Below, piece by piece: positions 36,331 through 48,620 of a stretch of DNA of 64,000 nt. How positions within the stretch are numbered: the stretch's first letter is position 1; every line of letters starts with the position of its first letter. The stretch spans positions 7,688,001 to 7,752,000 of the forward strand of contig NC_135073.1 in NCBI RefSeq assembly GCF_051401765.1, given 5' to 3'. The notes under the pieces are model-generated. The model worked only from the letters and a program-made list of their open reading frames with translations. It was not told the origin of the DNA and searched no databases. The stretch comes from Calliopsis andreniformis. Taxonomy: Eukaryota > Arthropoda > Insecta > Hymenoptera > Andrenidae. The translations under genes were made by a program, and so were the position numbers.

Positions 36331-37748
36331 ACAGCAATAACTAATCGTGTTCTAACGATCAACTTCTTATTCTGCAGGATATTTTTCTTCGCGAAACGAT
36401 CAAACCCCTAAGTACACGCAATAAAATTTAACATATTTTATCTGTACGAAATACCTACTGAAGCATGCTCGTGAAACGCGTACCTCTATGCTGGATAATT
36501 GGAATTCCATAAAATAATTCGACCGAGAAGTTGAACGATAATACGATTTTATTAATATGTAAAAAGTATTTCCATAGGAAAATTCATTATGGCGGTATTT
36601 TGATGGTGATGTTCTGAAAAATTTCATCTCGATTATTACAGCAGTAATTATACATTTTTTGCATTGTAGCAAATTTAAAACACACAACACAGGAAGAAAT
36701 TATGTAAAAGTTGAACGAATATTTTCTCGTTTTATTTGGAGAGCTATGAAGTTCAAAGGGAACGAAGTTAAGAGAAATATTAAGAAGAGCTTCGAGATTG
36801 TTTGTGAAGTTATAACTGAAAGTCATTAAATTTATCTTTAATCGAGATCTCGATATTAACGAAGAAAAATGACTTACAGTAGAATTTCGTACTTATTTTT
36901 CTCGGTGTATTTAAAAATCTGACTTCTAGCAACTTTTTATAACAAGCAGACTATGTCGCTTTGTGCAACAGCATTATTTTGAAGGTTTAATGTTTCAAAG
37001 TAAAAGTTTGAACGCAGATTATATTTCTTGTGTGGAGCTTGGTACAAGCATTTGCGGTCAGCAGTCTACAGAGTCCTTTCTCAGTGATTAGTAGCAAACC
37101 GTCGGAAAAACGGTTGACTTTTCTACTGAACTTGCAATGGAGTGTACACGTTTATGTGTTGGATGCTCTTCGTTACAGACAACTCAGGAGAATCCAATTT
37201 CACAAGTGTCAGTACTTTCCCAATCTTTACTGAATGAGCATTGTTGGTAAAGTTCAGTTCTTTTGCCACGTCTTTAGTAACTACAAATGCACTTTTTCCG
37301 ATTAGGACCTTTATCATGAAGTTTTATTAATTTATCACACCATATAACTCAAGGAGCATTTTAAATATAACTCGAAATCTAAACCATCTTTTGACTTATA
37401 TTGTTTTCTACCTTAATTTCTTAGCTTACTTTTTGGAAAAAAAATTAATTAAATTCAAAAGAAATATTGTTTCAATGAAAATTTGCTTCAAGAAGAAATA
37501 CATTAGGACTTGTTGAGAAGGAAATTGGAGAAAATTTTGGAGAATTCTCATTTTGGCCATGACGTCAGCTGGGATGTGCCATAACAATGCTTTGTCATTA
37601 TAAATTTTCCTAGTCTGGCATATTTTGGCCTTTGACGTTCAAAATTCTAAATCATAATTATTATATTATCGGCTCTCTCCTTAAAAGCGTCATCGAAAGT
37701 CGATACCGCGGACACATTGTTTGTGTTTGTTACATTGTAAAAAGAAAA
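36331..37748. other. AT-rich spacer with an unassigned minus frame
   Basis: A 64-codon minus-strand ORF at 37123-37317 starts ATG ATA AAG with balanced composition (MIKVLIGKSAFVVTKDV), and is opposed by a plus frame at 37030-37233. It is not recognised and has no supporting signals. The rest is AT-rich; an ATAC-rich and CGCGG block near 37700 is too small to call. Confidence 0.4.
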
Positions 37749-37826
37749 TTTTTTTTTACATTGTATCAAGCTTCAAAAATAAGAAACTTTTTTTTTACAT
37801 TATATTAAGTTTCAAAAAATAAGAAC
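37749..37826. repeat. Two tandem copies of a 39-bp unit
   Basis: Unit 1 (37749-37787) and unit 2 (37788-37826) both read T-run, ACATT, TAT, AAG, TTCAAAAA, TAAGAAC, with four to five differences. A partial TTACATTGTAAAAAG just upstream could be a third, degraded copy. A simple tandem duplication. Confidence 0.8.
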
Positions 37827-38039
37827 ATAATGACAAACAGTTATAAGCAGTTAAAGAATAAAAAATTAATCTACTAAAATATTAACTAAAATAGTAAAAT
37901 TGTAAAATAGTTTTTTAACTACCCAATTGTCAAACTTAAAAACTTAATATCTATTCCAATATCACCAAAACGCTCTTGACACCAACAAGTATCGTTATAA
38001 AGTAATGCGTAAATACTATTTCATAAGTTGCAAAAACGT
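37827..38039. other. AT-rich spacer
   Basis: No feature seen. Confidence 0.5.
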
Positions 38040-38570
38040 CTCCCTCAACTTGGGCAGCTTATTAAAGAATCTTCTTCAAACTTTAAACGTATTTCCAAGC
38101 TAATCACCTCCTCTCGCCAGTTCAGTCGCAACGACTCAGCTTATTACTCTATCTCTCTAAATAACGGAAGTGCTCCCTCCAAACTGTATTTTGCAAAAGT
38201 TTCATAATAATTACTCGACCGTATTACAGGTTGTCCATAATTAGTCGCATACCGACGACGTTCACCTTCCATGGTTGCGTCAATCACGAGGCAATTGTTT
38301 CTCGTTAAATGCACGTAAACGTGGTCGAACGAGGCGTACGCGAGGCATAGTCGCGACGAATTTCAATAGATTTTACATCCTAATTCCGCGCTTTCGTTTA
38401 CAGCCCAACGAACCTGAAACACAATGGGCGCTGGTCCCGCGGAGCTGTTTAATGCCGCGCCGACATTTCATGCATGTAAACGGCTGCCGAAGACCGCGCG
38501 CTAAAGCGCGGGAATTAATTTCGAAGGCTTTTAACTTTGACCATAGACGTTCATCATGAATATTCTTCAA
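38040..38570. promoter_or_regulatory. GC-rich island
   Basis: Strong composition change with CpG-dense DNA (AACGAGGCGTACGCGAGGC, GGTCCCGCGGAGC, GACCGCGCGCTAAAGCGCG). A self-complementary GCGC..GCGC element (CGCGCTAAAGCGCG) lies near 38497-38510. GTTCAGTCGC near 38121 contains an initiator-like TCAGT, but no strong donor follows. Opposed 94- and 65-codon frames are typical of GC-rich DNA. Candidate regulatory region or weak promoter. Confidence 0.35.
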
Positions 38571-38796
38571 TATTCTTTTTTTTCACTGCCACAGGGTGGA
38601 ATTGGTAGTAAAGTGCAGAGGATTTTCAGCGAGATACAATTGATTGAAGACTTAGAGAAAGGGACGCGAGATGCTTGTCGGTTTCAGGCGAAAATTATGA
38701 CATTGTCACTTTAATTTTAAACACTGGGAATTAAGTATATTTAAAATGCAAGGTTGATGAATGTGTTAGAAAATGAATATATTTCCAGATAGCACG
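38571..38796. other. Transition to AT-rich DNA
   Basis: Nothing specific is seen between the island and the tandem array. Confidence 0.45.
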
Positions 38797-38956
38797 AAGA
38801 CATTTTAATAATGTCATAAAGGTATCCGTGCCTAACATTCAAGATGTCTTAACGACGTCGGTAATATCCTCTGAATGTCGTAGACAAGTCATGTGAACAT
38901 CTGTTGTTACAAAACGTGACATCCTTGTGATGTCTTTAGAACGTCATATAGTATCC
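38797..38956. repeat. Degenerate tandem array, unit about 42 bp
   Basis: Related words recur: GACATTTTAATAATGTCAT..GGTATCC, GATGTCTTAACGACGTCG..AATATCC, AATGTCGTAGACAAGTCATG, and GATGTCTTTAGAACGTCAT..AGTATCC. The TATCC ends fall at 38827, 38869 and 38956, spacings of 42 and then 87, so roughly four units with one diverged. Each unit is itself rich in GAC/GTC inverted words. A minus-strand open frame crosses it, but is explained by the repeat. Confidence 0.6.
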
Positions 38957-39839
38957 TATTCCATTTGATATTCCATCCATTCATATTCCATTTACTTCTA
39001 CGTGAAGAATCTTGTTTTTCGTTGTATAGAAAAAACGATGTCTCGTGTGGAAAAAGTACTTGAAAAAGTAATTTGTATGAGCACATTGTATACATGTTTA
39101 ATGTTACCCTTGACACTTGTTTTTCTAGCGTTGCCTGGAAAGCAGTAGTAGTGTCAACATCCTGCACACTAGACTCCATGGAGAACAATTAAGATAGCCT
39201 TGCGCAGAATGTCTGCGATTATTTACCCTCTTGTAGTCCTTGTTCGCGCTTTCCAGAAGTGTTGTGAAAAAATATCCAACCACCAACGTTGTTAATTTTG
39301 TCATTCAGGAATGAGATCTGAAAACATTATGTGTTAATAATTACTGTAAAATAATGGAGAAACAATAATTTTAGAAGACAGTTATCGTTTAGAATGTATT
39401 GTATATTCTTTATTATTTTATTTCTAAACTTTGAAAGTAAGAAATATTAATTTTTTTTATTAATATAGTCTTTTCAAATAAGGTGAAAGAAATATTAGTA
39501 ATAAGGTTAAGTAACTAATCTTATTATGAATCAAGATTAGTAATAAGAAATATTAGAAATATTAATAGTAATATCTCCAAAATAATATCATAAAGTCTTC
39601 CCTCTTTTATGCGTAGTGTAGATTAGCTTCTTAAATTCTTATTTATTTATTTTAAATTATATTCTTTTTACCTAAATATTTGTCATCACTTTCCTTTGAC
39701 ATTTTTAATCGTTGGTATTCATAATACACACAAATTATAGAATTTGTAACATGAAAATAATACATATATTGAAAATATTAAGCTTGTAGTGGGGCATAAT
39801 ATTGGGCTATATTTTCAAGTTACGTTTGAAGACAATGAA
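38957..39839. other. AT-rich spacer
   Basis: AT-rich, with a local inverted pair CTAATCTTATTA / AGATTAGTAATAAG near 39510-39550. No gene. Confidence 0.5.
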
Positions 39840-40080
39840 TAAAAACGATACAGTAAAGGATTCCGTTCCTGTGGCCACTGAAGAGTGCACAAATTTCTAT
39901 TCTAGAAATGCAGTCTTTTAGCAATAATCCCTGACCTCTGAGTTGTAATTGCGCGTGGGTGTTACGTCGTAGAAACCGCAAAACTCGAAGTGAGAGGTTT
40001 CTCTGCGAAATTGAACCCCACGGAAGCCTTTCAAGAATGTTGCTCTTTAACCATCCCAACGCTTTAACTTAAAGGATAGC
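39840..40080. promoter_or_regulatory. Compact higher-complexity island
   Basis: About 240 bp of balanced, non-repetitive sequence (GGTGTTACGTCGTAGAAACC, AATTGAACCCCACGGAAGCC) between AT-rich flanks. The minus frame 39820-40059 (79 codons) opens at ATG GGA TGG, but I do not recognise the peptide. Could be an exon on the minus strand or a conserved noncoding element; I favour the latter. Confidence 0.3.
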
Positions 40081-43000
40081 ACCTTTTAATACCCCTGCAA
40101 ACTTTTAAGCAAGTTTGGAATACAGAGTTGAAAGTCACTTTGAAACTGTCTTCTGGCTGAAATTACCTTACATATCTAGAGCCTTGCATATTATAATTAT
40201 TCAATTATTTACTTCATTTTAGCGTTTTAGAATTATATTTAACAGTTCAATATTTGTTTCCAAATTTGTCAGATAGTTGAATATTTTCAATAAGACCTGT
40301 CTTGGAGTTTTCTGGTTTATTTCCAATCATTTTCCTGGTTACATTAAAATTTGAAGTAAAGAAAACTGTAATTATGCTTAATGTGCTCTTCACACAACTA
40401 TCTTGCAAAAGTTCCTTAAAATTAAAGGAGAGAATATTTTAAGTACGTCCCTTGTTAATCAGTATTAAAGTTCTAAGAGCTTGTAAGAATCAGACGTGAC
40501 ATTGAAGTCTCTTGAGTGTAATAAGAATCGTTTGGTTGTCTTCTGGAAAGTTTATTGTTGTGTCCATGCAAAAACGTTCGATAGTGTGGTATATTTCTTG
40601 GCTAGTTCTAGAAGCTATCAGTGCCAGGGAGTCGGAAGGAAAAGAGACTCTTTTTGTATGACGGAAAATGCATACGTCGAGAAGATATATGCATACCTAT
40701 TCACATGGATATATGTATTGTTATAACCGCGTTCTTTCGCAGCTTTTACGTCGCTAGTTATTACCGAAACTGATGGGTAATGTACCTATTTGGCAAATAT
40801 TTCCAGACTGGGTGAATGTCCCTTTTATGCTTTACCCAACTCAGTAATTATTCTGTTCCAATATTTATTATATGCATATATAATGCACCTGTTAACCTGT
40901 CACAAGCCAACAATCTAATTTTCATTTTGTTACACAAAACATCTTTTAATATATGATTATAGCTTCTTGGAGAATTATGTTTAATCTTAAAAAGTAGAGT
41001 TTTGAGTAAAGTTTAGTTGACTCTAGTGGCTTTTCTGACTTTAGTCAGAAAAATAATGTTTTATTAGTAGTCAAATAATGTTCCATTATTTAATTATCAA
41101 TATTAATCATTTTTGATAGAAAAATTCATCATGTATTAATTTTTTATGAGTATCACAGTATTTTTAGATACGTTCTCGATTTCACTGTTCTTTTTACACA
41201 TTATTCGACCTAATGTAAGTTATTCCAAAGAAAGCTTTTGTGTCATGAGTCCTTTGAATCTTCTCATAATCTATTTCACCCTCTCCCAGAATTTCAGTTT
41301 CGCATCCCTATTATGTGTCACCATTCTTTTACCTTCATAAGTGCTCCGAGATAGTCACCCAGGAATGCGTTCTTTCTTAAAAACGCCAAGAATCGCGTTT
41401 TATCGACACGCTTCTCATCTTTGAAACGTGATAGGAACGTTCAGTATAAAAAACGTTAAAATAAAAAAAAAAGATCATAGAGATAAGATAAACGATTACA
41501 GTTTAAATAATATTAAACATGAACGAATGTAAATGTTACATGTGATATGAGATTAATTTGAATTGTTTAATTAAATGAAACAAATTAGAGTTCACATATC
41601 ATATAACAATTAACAATTATAATTCTGGATTGTTTTTCAGTTTTGAGTCTACTTTTCTCAATTAAATTATTTCAAACACTTTAGTAGTATTTTAGTAAGT
41701 TACTTTTTACTTTAAAATCCTTAAAGTACATTACAATTTCCTTCATAATCCATTAATAAAAATTCATGAAGTATATCAATTAAGTGCTACAAATACGGAA
41801 TTCAACATATATATGGGAACACACTATAAATCATATGCTTTCTTGATTACTTTAATTGATTATTGAAAATGCGAATATGGTATGTTTATATAAATTTTTC
41901 AATGTATAATAATTAAATATTATTTTGTATCTTTCTTAATCAACCTACACTGAATGATTGCTAAAAATGTTTCCTTTCACTTGCTGAACAAGAGATAGAC
42001 TGGATAACTCGATTCGGTACAGTTGTGTGGATATAGAGTGGAGCTTGTATCACTGTGTGAAAGTAACATATCGTGTTGTGTATTGCGAACTTGTCTTCCT
42101 TCACTGTACCATTGTACATGCCTAAGTACAAGCCCCTGCATACACGTTTGGACCATACATGGTTTTGCAACCAGTAGGATATTATTTTTGTATGAAAATT
42201 TGCATTTCTCTATAAAAAATCGTGGACAAGTAGCAAATACTTTTTAATATGACAAAATAGATGAAAACTAAATTAAAAAAACGATTTCCATAAGTTTTTA
42301 TTACAAATTTTGAATAAAGGCGATCAAATACTAATAACTTGGATACTAAAATTATAAACTAACTTTATATATTATTTGGAACACTTAATATAAGAATAAA
42401 TAAAAGGATGTGTGATGTACAAAACAAGTAGTATACAATATAACTAATACAAATACTAGTATAATATTATATAGAACGAATGACAACATAAACGAAGTTA
42501 AAAATATGACTTTCTGAGAGAATCAATCACTGTTTCCCTTGATGTTACTTTATGCTGGATGTATTGAAATTTTTTCAACCAAGAACGAGGATCTGGCATC
42601 AAGCCAACTACTTAGATTTTATGAAGTCGCTGCAATAGAAATATGGAACCAGGTTAACATGCAACCGTTATGGCTATGCTTACCGCTATTACCAAAATAA
42701 TATTCGAGTATATATTAAGATTTCTCAAAGAGATGAGTACGTTATCAAAATAGAAATCAAAATTAACACTTAACCTTCCTGCTGCTTCAGAGCAAAATTT
42801 AATTGTACTGCTGGAAAAATTATTTTAGACGCTGTACTTCTTCTAGGAAAATTAATGTATTTCTCGTAAAAAACATTTTTGAACAAAATTTTCAGGGAAT
42901 GTGAAGAATCCATGAAACTTAAAAAATATATCGTATTTGTGAAACACATTAATGGGCTGTTGAACGGTTAAATGTTAAGAAAGTCATCAAACATCAGATT

Positions 43001-43169
43001 TTTGTCTTTTCACTGGTGTTATCTATACACCAACATATATTTTCTCTCTTAAACACTTAACTAAATAGAAATAATTAATAGGAGTTACTATAGAGACAAT
43101 ATGTGTAAACACTCACAATCAGTTAGAAAGCGAATAACGTAGTGCCTTTAAAATAAGCACACTTCCCTC
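40081..43169. other. AT-rich spacer with a perfect short palindrome
   Basis: A perfect 10-bp inverted repeat with a 2-bp centre lies at 41031-41052 (TTTTCTGACT, TT, AGTCAGAAAA). Other sequence is AT-rich, with F/L/S-rich frames (41146-41340) of no significance. A short richer block at 40500-40740 and another at 42000-42170 hold no clear signal. Confidence 0.5.
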
Positions 43170-43730
43170 AACTACTTTATCTGCTAGTCCAATACATCGA
43201 AATAAATTGATATAAATTATGTAAATGTATTACGCGCCAAAGCGTCCCTTTTAAGATATAAAATAACATTACAGTAAAATGAGGGAACAGGGAAACGTTT
43301 CCACTCGCTGCCTCTTCTCCCTTCTTTCCCTCTAATGGAAATAAATCTGCAGGGGGGTAGAAAGAAGCTGCACAGACGGTAATATTAGCGAAACGTCGAT
43401 GTGATAACCAGTCACTGTTGCGGAAGCCCGAAGATATGCGGTACTTAGGATGGATAGGCACGCTGAAGTGAGCGCAAAACGACGGGGAATAAGTCGATCT
43501 GAGAGACTCGGTCTGAGGTATTGGAAAGACGAAAACGAGGATCAGCATGGCTGAGGAAAACGGCTGCGAAGAGAGCTACTCTTTAAGGGCTCGCAGATGT
43601 ATCCAGAAAATCGAGCTATTGGAAGACTTTAGATAGCTCGGAGTAAAGAGAGGGGACAAAAGAACCGCCAAGTCACGCCATCAAATTTTCTTCAAGAGCG
43701 GATCGTTTTACGTTTTTTTTTCTTACTTGC
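43170..43730. promoter_or_regulatory. GC-richer island with small ORF
   Basis: Complexity and CpG increase (GCGAAACGTCGATGTG, TGAGCGCAAAACGACGGGG). A minus-strand 123-codon frame (43177-43548) starts at ATG and has a hydrophobic beginning, but becomes composition-like and matches nothing known. The plus strand carries the 29-codon ORF listed separately. No strong initiator or donor was found. Regulatory or leader-exon DNA. Confidence 0.35.
43547..43636 (+). CDS. Candidate 29-codon small ORF
   Basis: ATG in AGCATGG has A at -3 and G at +4, the best start context I found in the window. An in-frame TGA lies 11 codons upstream and the frame ends at TAG (43634-43636). The peptide begins MAEENGCEESYSLRARRCIQ; it is charged and not AT-driven. 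No domain, signal peptide or membrane segment is visible. It may be an upstream ORF, a small protein, or chance in a GC-rich block. A donor-like GGAGTAAAG follows the stop by a few bases, so the ORF could lie in a leader exon. Confidence 0.2.
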   Translation: MAEENGCEESYSLRARRCIQKIELLEDFR

Positions 43731-44529
43731 TTTCTGGATTAATGAGACACTATGGGCAGTTTGGAACGTCTTGAACATTTAATGTTAGCTAATAGATTAT
43801 CTACTAGTACTGTTGAAAAAAATTACGAATAAACGTGACAAATATACTGTATATTAAGGTAAATGTTCCAATACGTAAACGATTAAATAAATAAATAATC
43901 TAAAATTATATAGTACTTTAATTATGAGGTACCAGGAACTGAGAATACTATTTTATGAGACTAGTTTTTATTTTGAATTAGGTATACCTAAAATCTTAGA
44001 ATCTAAGTCTAAAATGGAATAAAATTAACGTTAGTGTTTAGATATCGGGATATGGTCAACTTCTAAGACATTTACATTACATTTTTTCTACGCAGAAAGA
44101 TATTTTAGGAATACTTTAAAAATGCATTTTCTACTTTTACAATGTTACCAAATTGGGATGCGTAGTTTATTGCTATTTTAGATGACGATGTAATTTTAAT
44201 TTATAATTATTGATAACATTACTTTATACAACCATGCAATGTCTGTTTACTGGACTAAAAGAAGTTTCAAAATATTAAAGAAGTAATTATGAAAAAATGG
44301 TTTCACTTCAAATCCAACTTACTCTACGTGTTAATAAGATAATTTATGATTTACCACTTAAATTTTCTTTTCAAAACACAAGAGTCAAAAGAAATCGTAA
44401 TAATAATCCATTTCTCACGAACCAAGCCATTTTCAACGTTCAAACAATTCCTGTTCCGAGCTCTGCTTCGTTCGATTTCCATTTCAATGTCTAATCAAAC
44501 GTATATCGTCCACTTATCACCACGTGCCT
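43731..44529. other. AT-rich spacer
   Basis: No gene or repeat is supportable; short plus frames at 44297-44546 overlap each other. Confidence 0.5.
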
Positions 44530-45250
44530 TCCTAACAACCACTTAACTGCACCTGTTTGTCGGATCGGCAACTGCCAACGATAGACCAAATGGAAATTGT
44601 TCGCAAAGTGGCGACAGATAGAGGACATAACGCGCGCCTACTTCGACTCTGGCGCAGCTTCCAGCGTCCATATTTTATTCATGCGGCTGTCTGCGAATAT
44701 GAGAAAGAGGGAGAGCCAGAGAGAGCGAGACAGAGAGACGATAAGGGGTCGAAAGTCGTCGCCTTTACATTTTATTCGATGTCCGCCGCGATAGAGACCG
44801 ATGAGGAGAGGAGCTTTGATCATTGTCTTGCAAAGCAGCAGGTAGCCAAGTAGATCCACGTTGCGCAATATCATCAATCAACCAGGCTTTCGGCTTCGAC
44901 GGATAACAATGAGAATGGTGTCACGTGATCCGTGAAACCATCGATCCAGAATGATCGATCTCTCTCCAGTTGAGTACAATCCGGAAGTGGCCCTGATCCA
45001 TAGTGCCGATCGCTCCTCAGGTGCTGCACCGCTCGCAACGACGTTTCTGCTAATATCATTAATTTCGACTTTACAGCATGTGTCGTTTGTCGGCGGAAAT
45101 GAGAGAAGATCCTGCAATTTTGAAAAGTCAGCAGATGATTATTTTCAGGAGGATATTGGCCTGTTGAAGTCATTGCACTTGATGAATTTTCGTGGAAGGA
45201 AAAAATGTTCAGACAGTTTAGACAGACATGGATATTTAGAAAGCTTGAAA
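44530..45250. promoter_or_regulatory. GC-richer island with GAGA cluster
   Basis: This 700-bp block is open in several frames on both strands, including the longest frame in the window (minus, 44874-45260, 128 codons); mutual overlap argues against any one being coding. At 44701-44740 the plus strand reads almost only G and A with repeated GAGAG and GAGC words, a typical GAGA-factor binding pattern. Just upstream, CATATTTTATTCATGCGG and CGCGCGCC occur. This fits a promoter, enhancer or Polycomb-type element, but none is proved. Confidence 0.4.
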
Positions 45251-45899
45251 TAGAGTTCACCTGGTGAAATTTAGTGAATGTTTAAAGGCCATGAGTTTTC
45301 TTCGCTCCAGTTTATGGTACAGGAAGGGCCTTGGAAAATTGAACACATACCTTGTTCTTGTATTATTAAGTATACATAAATATAGGTGTACATCTATCCG
45401 TAATTTTACAGTTAAGGTAAAAGGTAGTAGACATTTAGTAGCAGTATGTAATGGACATTTTTTAATATCAGTAAGAAGACAGTTGGGTCTAATTTTTATA
45501 ATACTTTTATGCTATGAATTTCAAGGCATCGAATATAAATGATCTTAAGGCAAGCTTTGATGAAAATTTAATGTAAGTCTTCCTTTTTGTGACCTTTTTT
45601 CTAATAAAAAGAGGCAATGGAGATAATAGGGGAGTGAAATATCTAGAAAATTATTGAAGTAGTAGTAATCTCGTCCCCTGAAAATGTATTAGTTTTCGCA
45701 GGAATTAGTGACATAAAATATGAAATATTGACGTGAGATTTGATTCAGGTACAATATTTTATCACCAATACTATCAGTATTCATTATATCCTTCCGATAT
45801 ACCTATGTTTATCAGAAACACATAGGCAAAATCCTTTTTTAAATACTTTTACGTCAAAGGATTACTGCGGTTTATAGAAGTCAATATGTACGCTTTTCA
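45251..45899. other. AT-rich spacer
   Basis: The plus frame 45264-45542 (92 codons) starts at a non-ATG codon and is L/S/V-rich. I do not recognise it, and it lies in AT-rich DNA. Confidence 0.45.
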
Positions 45900-46340
45900 T
45901 TAGGTAGAAGAGATTTCATGCGGATTTCACGAAGTTCAAAGCAACAGCGATGGTGAAAAATGAAATTATCAGTCGCGTGATCTCGTAGAGGGTTGGTTGT
46001 GTCCTTCTGTCCTAAATAACGGACGGCAGCATTTTCGTTCGGCTGTGTTGATTCAATTGTTCAACAAAAGCTTCATAAAGGACCAACAAAGCTATACGAA
46101 AGCGTCTGCGGATGACACGTAACTAGTTTTGTCATGAACACTCTTATATGCATAGGAACGTTTCCACATTTTCATTAAAGAATTCTATGCATCTCTGAGA
46201 ACCCGCTGGGCAAGATCTGACAAGTTCTGTGCATCGGTGCACCCTTATAACAACTTCCCTTCTGCGTCACATAGAATGCGTTTGAACGACTAAAAGTTTT
46301 TAAACTTCTTTGTGAAGTTGCAAACACTATCCATCATGGT
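45900..46340. promoter_or_regulatory. Weak GC-richer island
   Basis: Higher complexity with a few CpGs (GTCGCGTGATCTCG, AACGGACGGCAGC, AAGCGTCTGCGGATG). No open frame, splice or start signal. Weak candidate regulatory element. Confidence 0.25.
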
Positions 46341-47617
46341 TAACGTGTTTTTTCGTTCCTCTTTGATCGCTAACCTATGAAATTATATTATGACTTTTAC
46401 GAAACATTTGACATTTAATTGCTTTTTCAATATTTTTACATTAACGTGATTTATTAAGATAGAACAGTAACTCGTTATTTTCATTCACCATTTTTTAATT
46501 GCTATAAATCAAGTCTCGCACACTGATATGGTTACTATTATTTAAAAATCAAAATATTTTGCTGAAGTTTTGTAGAATTTTTATGTCGCTTTTCATTTTT
46601 TATTTCATGAAATGAATTAATTTCGCGTGTACATTAACTCTATAATTATCTCTCGCTATTATTACGCCTATTCGAATACTTGTTACAATATATTCCTATT
46701 GTTTTTGTATTTCGATAGCCATTAATTTAAAGAGATACGTCCACATTAACTGCATCCTGTGCATTTTTATTAACTTCACTAACAAACAGTTGTGCGCATT
46801 CTTGCCAGGTTCCTTCTCTGCCGCTATTGGAAACAGTTGCATTAAAATTAATCGATACCCTATCTGGACAAAAAAACTTTAATGCCTTTGGGAGACTTTA
46901 ATAGCATCGACTCTTTCACGCGACGGTTGGGTGTTCGAACAATCTTTCAAACGTTCTATCGTATCATCGTTTCATGAGTATTTCCCTTTGGAATATTCTC
47001 TCAATTTTCCATTAAATTAATCCAAAAGTGATGTATCATCATCCATAGCCCGCTTCCTTCAACTGTTTTACTGTTTTTACTGTTTAAAAAAATAAACTTT
47101 CCTCCTGGTTATAAAGTGGAGTTCAAAAACCAGCTGGAACTTGCATTTCTGAAAATTAAACTACGAAATCAGGTTTTGAAAGTATAAAGTATCACACGAT
47201 GGTCGTTTTTCGAGTACTGAATAGAATTACTGATTTTACATATAAAATTTAATTTTAAATTTCAGCTTCTATTTGGAAGATTTTTTCTATTGCACATTAA
47301 AGCAAAAATATTTCATATAGAATCTTTACCATTTTTTCTGACTTGATACTGTTAAATAAATTGTAGAGGAATGCAGGTAGTATTTTTAATTTTTTTAACT
47401 CGTTGCATCGTTATTTTTATAAATGAAAATAATAAACTACGTGTTGGAAATGATACAAAGTGTTTTGAATAGCTGTTAATTGTTTTTTGAAAGAATTATA
47501 TGTAAATTTGTAATTGATAAGCAAATCCACGTAGCTGTTTGGACAATATTATAACATAATCCTTTTGAAAAAATTCAGACAGTACATGTCTTTTTCTGCT
47601 GCTGAGTTCACACTGCA
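46341..47617. other. AT-rich spacer
   Basis: No gene or repeat seen; slightly richer around 46780-46960. Confidence 0.5.
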
Positions 47618-47946
47618 GAAATTCAAACACGTGCCGCTAGGCTGTACAAACTACGTTTACGTTTCCTCCAGCGTAATCAAACAGAAAAATATTTCCGGCG
47701 ATTTTGTCTTAACCTTGGTACGCGATGTAAAGTGAACCTAGGTCTCAGTGCAAAACAAATATACTCAGTCATTGGCTGTGCTCCTTGCTGATAATATCGT
47801 AGTCATGTTAGGTTCACAAATTATAGTCTATGATATTACCATGTTGTAGATATATTATGATACACATGATTTGTTTACCAGTACAGTAAAGTCTGTGACG
47901 TGACGTGAATCTACATATTAGTGACATATTTTGTAGCTTTAGTGAA
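47618..47946 (+). repeat. Dispersed repeat R1, copy 1
   Basis: Matches the copy at 51371-51675 in the same orientation. Shared words in order are GACTGTACA/GGCTGTACAA, AATCAAACAG or AACCAAACAA, CTTAACCTTGGTA, CCTAGGTCTC, AGTGCAAAACAAAT or GGTACAAAGCAAAT, CTCAGTC, TGATAA, TAGTGACAT, TTAGTGAAC or TCAGTGAAC. Copy 1 carries an extra AT-rich stretch in its second half. No tRNA-type B box, poly(A) tail or terminal inverted repeat is seen, so the class is unknown. Confidence 0.75.
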
Positions 47947-48179
47947 CTAAGGAATAGTATATAATAGGTAATTAAATTAAACCACTAATGCCAGCTGTTT
48001 GGATATTTATGCAAAAAATTAGTATTTATCTCTATTTGCTTTCGACGAAGTCAATCGTAAGACTATTAATACTTACTAGATATATGTCTATTATACAAAT
48101 ATATTACTTTAATTGTTTCCTGCCAACCCTTGTTTAGTCGATTTGTCATTCTTGAATAACTGCGTTTATTTATATTTAT

Positions 48180-48620
48180 TTCAAGTTCTTCAGACATTAT
48201 AAAGTCACTTTCCACTTTCCACTGGCGACGAAGTTCTTGTTTCCCGCGTTAGAGGCACCAAGTGTAGCGTGTTCCTCTGCCTCTTAATTTGGCTAGCGTG
48301 TCAGAGTCATCAACTTAGAATGTTGATCCGTTAAAATTAAGAGTTAACCCAAAGCAAAATGCTAACAAAGGAGTCCATGTGTGTATATCCTGAACGTAAA
48401 CAGGGAACATGTTGCACCATAGACGCATATTTTGCCGCTGGCAAAACCTGGATCCACGACAGACGTTCTGTCATCCTGTACGCATAATATGTACCCACGT
48501 AGTTCATGCATATGTCCTCGCGTAATGAGTTCTGTTGTTGGAACTAAGGGGAGAAAGTAGAGGTCTCTGAGCAACTTTGCCAACACTGATTCGTCTATGT
48601 TGTTTATTATTGGAGCCAGA
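48180..48620. promoter_or_regulatory. GC-richer island
   Basis: Complexity rises (CTGGCGACGAAGTTC, TTTCCCGCGTTAG). The minus frame 48362-48586 begins at TTG and is unrecognised. There is a short inverted pair, AACATTCTAAG/AGAATGTT-like, near 48318. Possible regulatory element. Confidence 0.3.

Noticed and set aside
38121..38130. TCAGT initiator in the 38-kb island
   Set aside because: No donor or ORF follows at a plausible distance; the 5-mer alone is uninformative.
43177..43548. 123-codon minus-strand frame with hydrophobic start
   Set aside because: The N-terminus looks signal-peptide-like, but the rest is composition-driven, runs into AT-rich DNA and matches nothing known.
44874..45260. 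Longest open frame in the window (minus strand, 128 codons)
   Set aside because: Overlapped by open frames on the other strand and in another minus frame, no recognisable domain, and no splice or promoter signals; explained by GC-rich composition.
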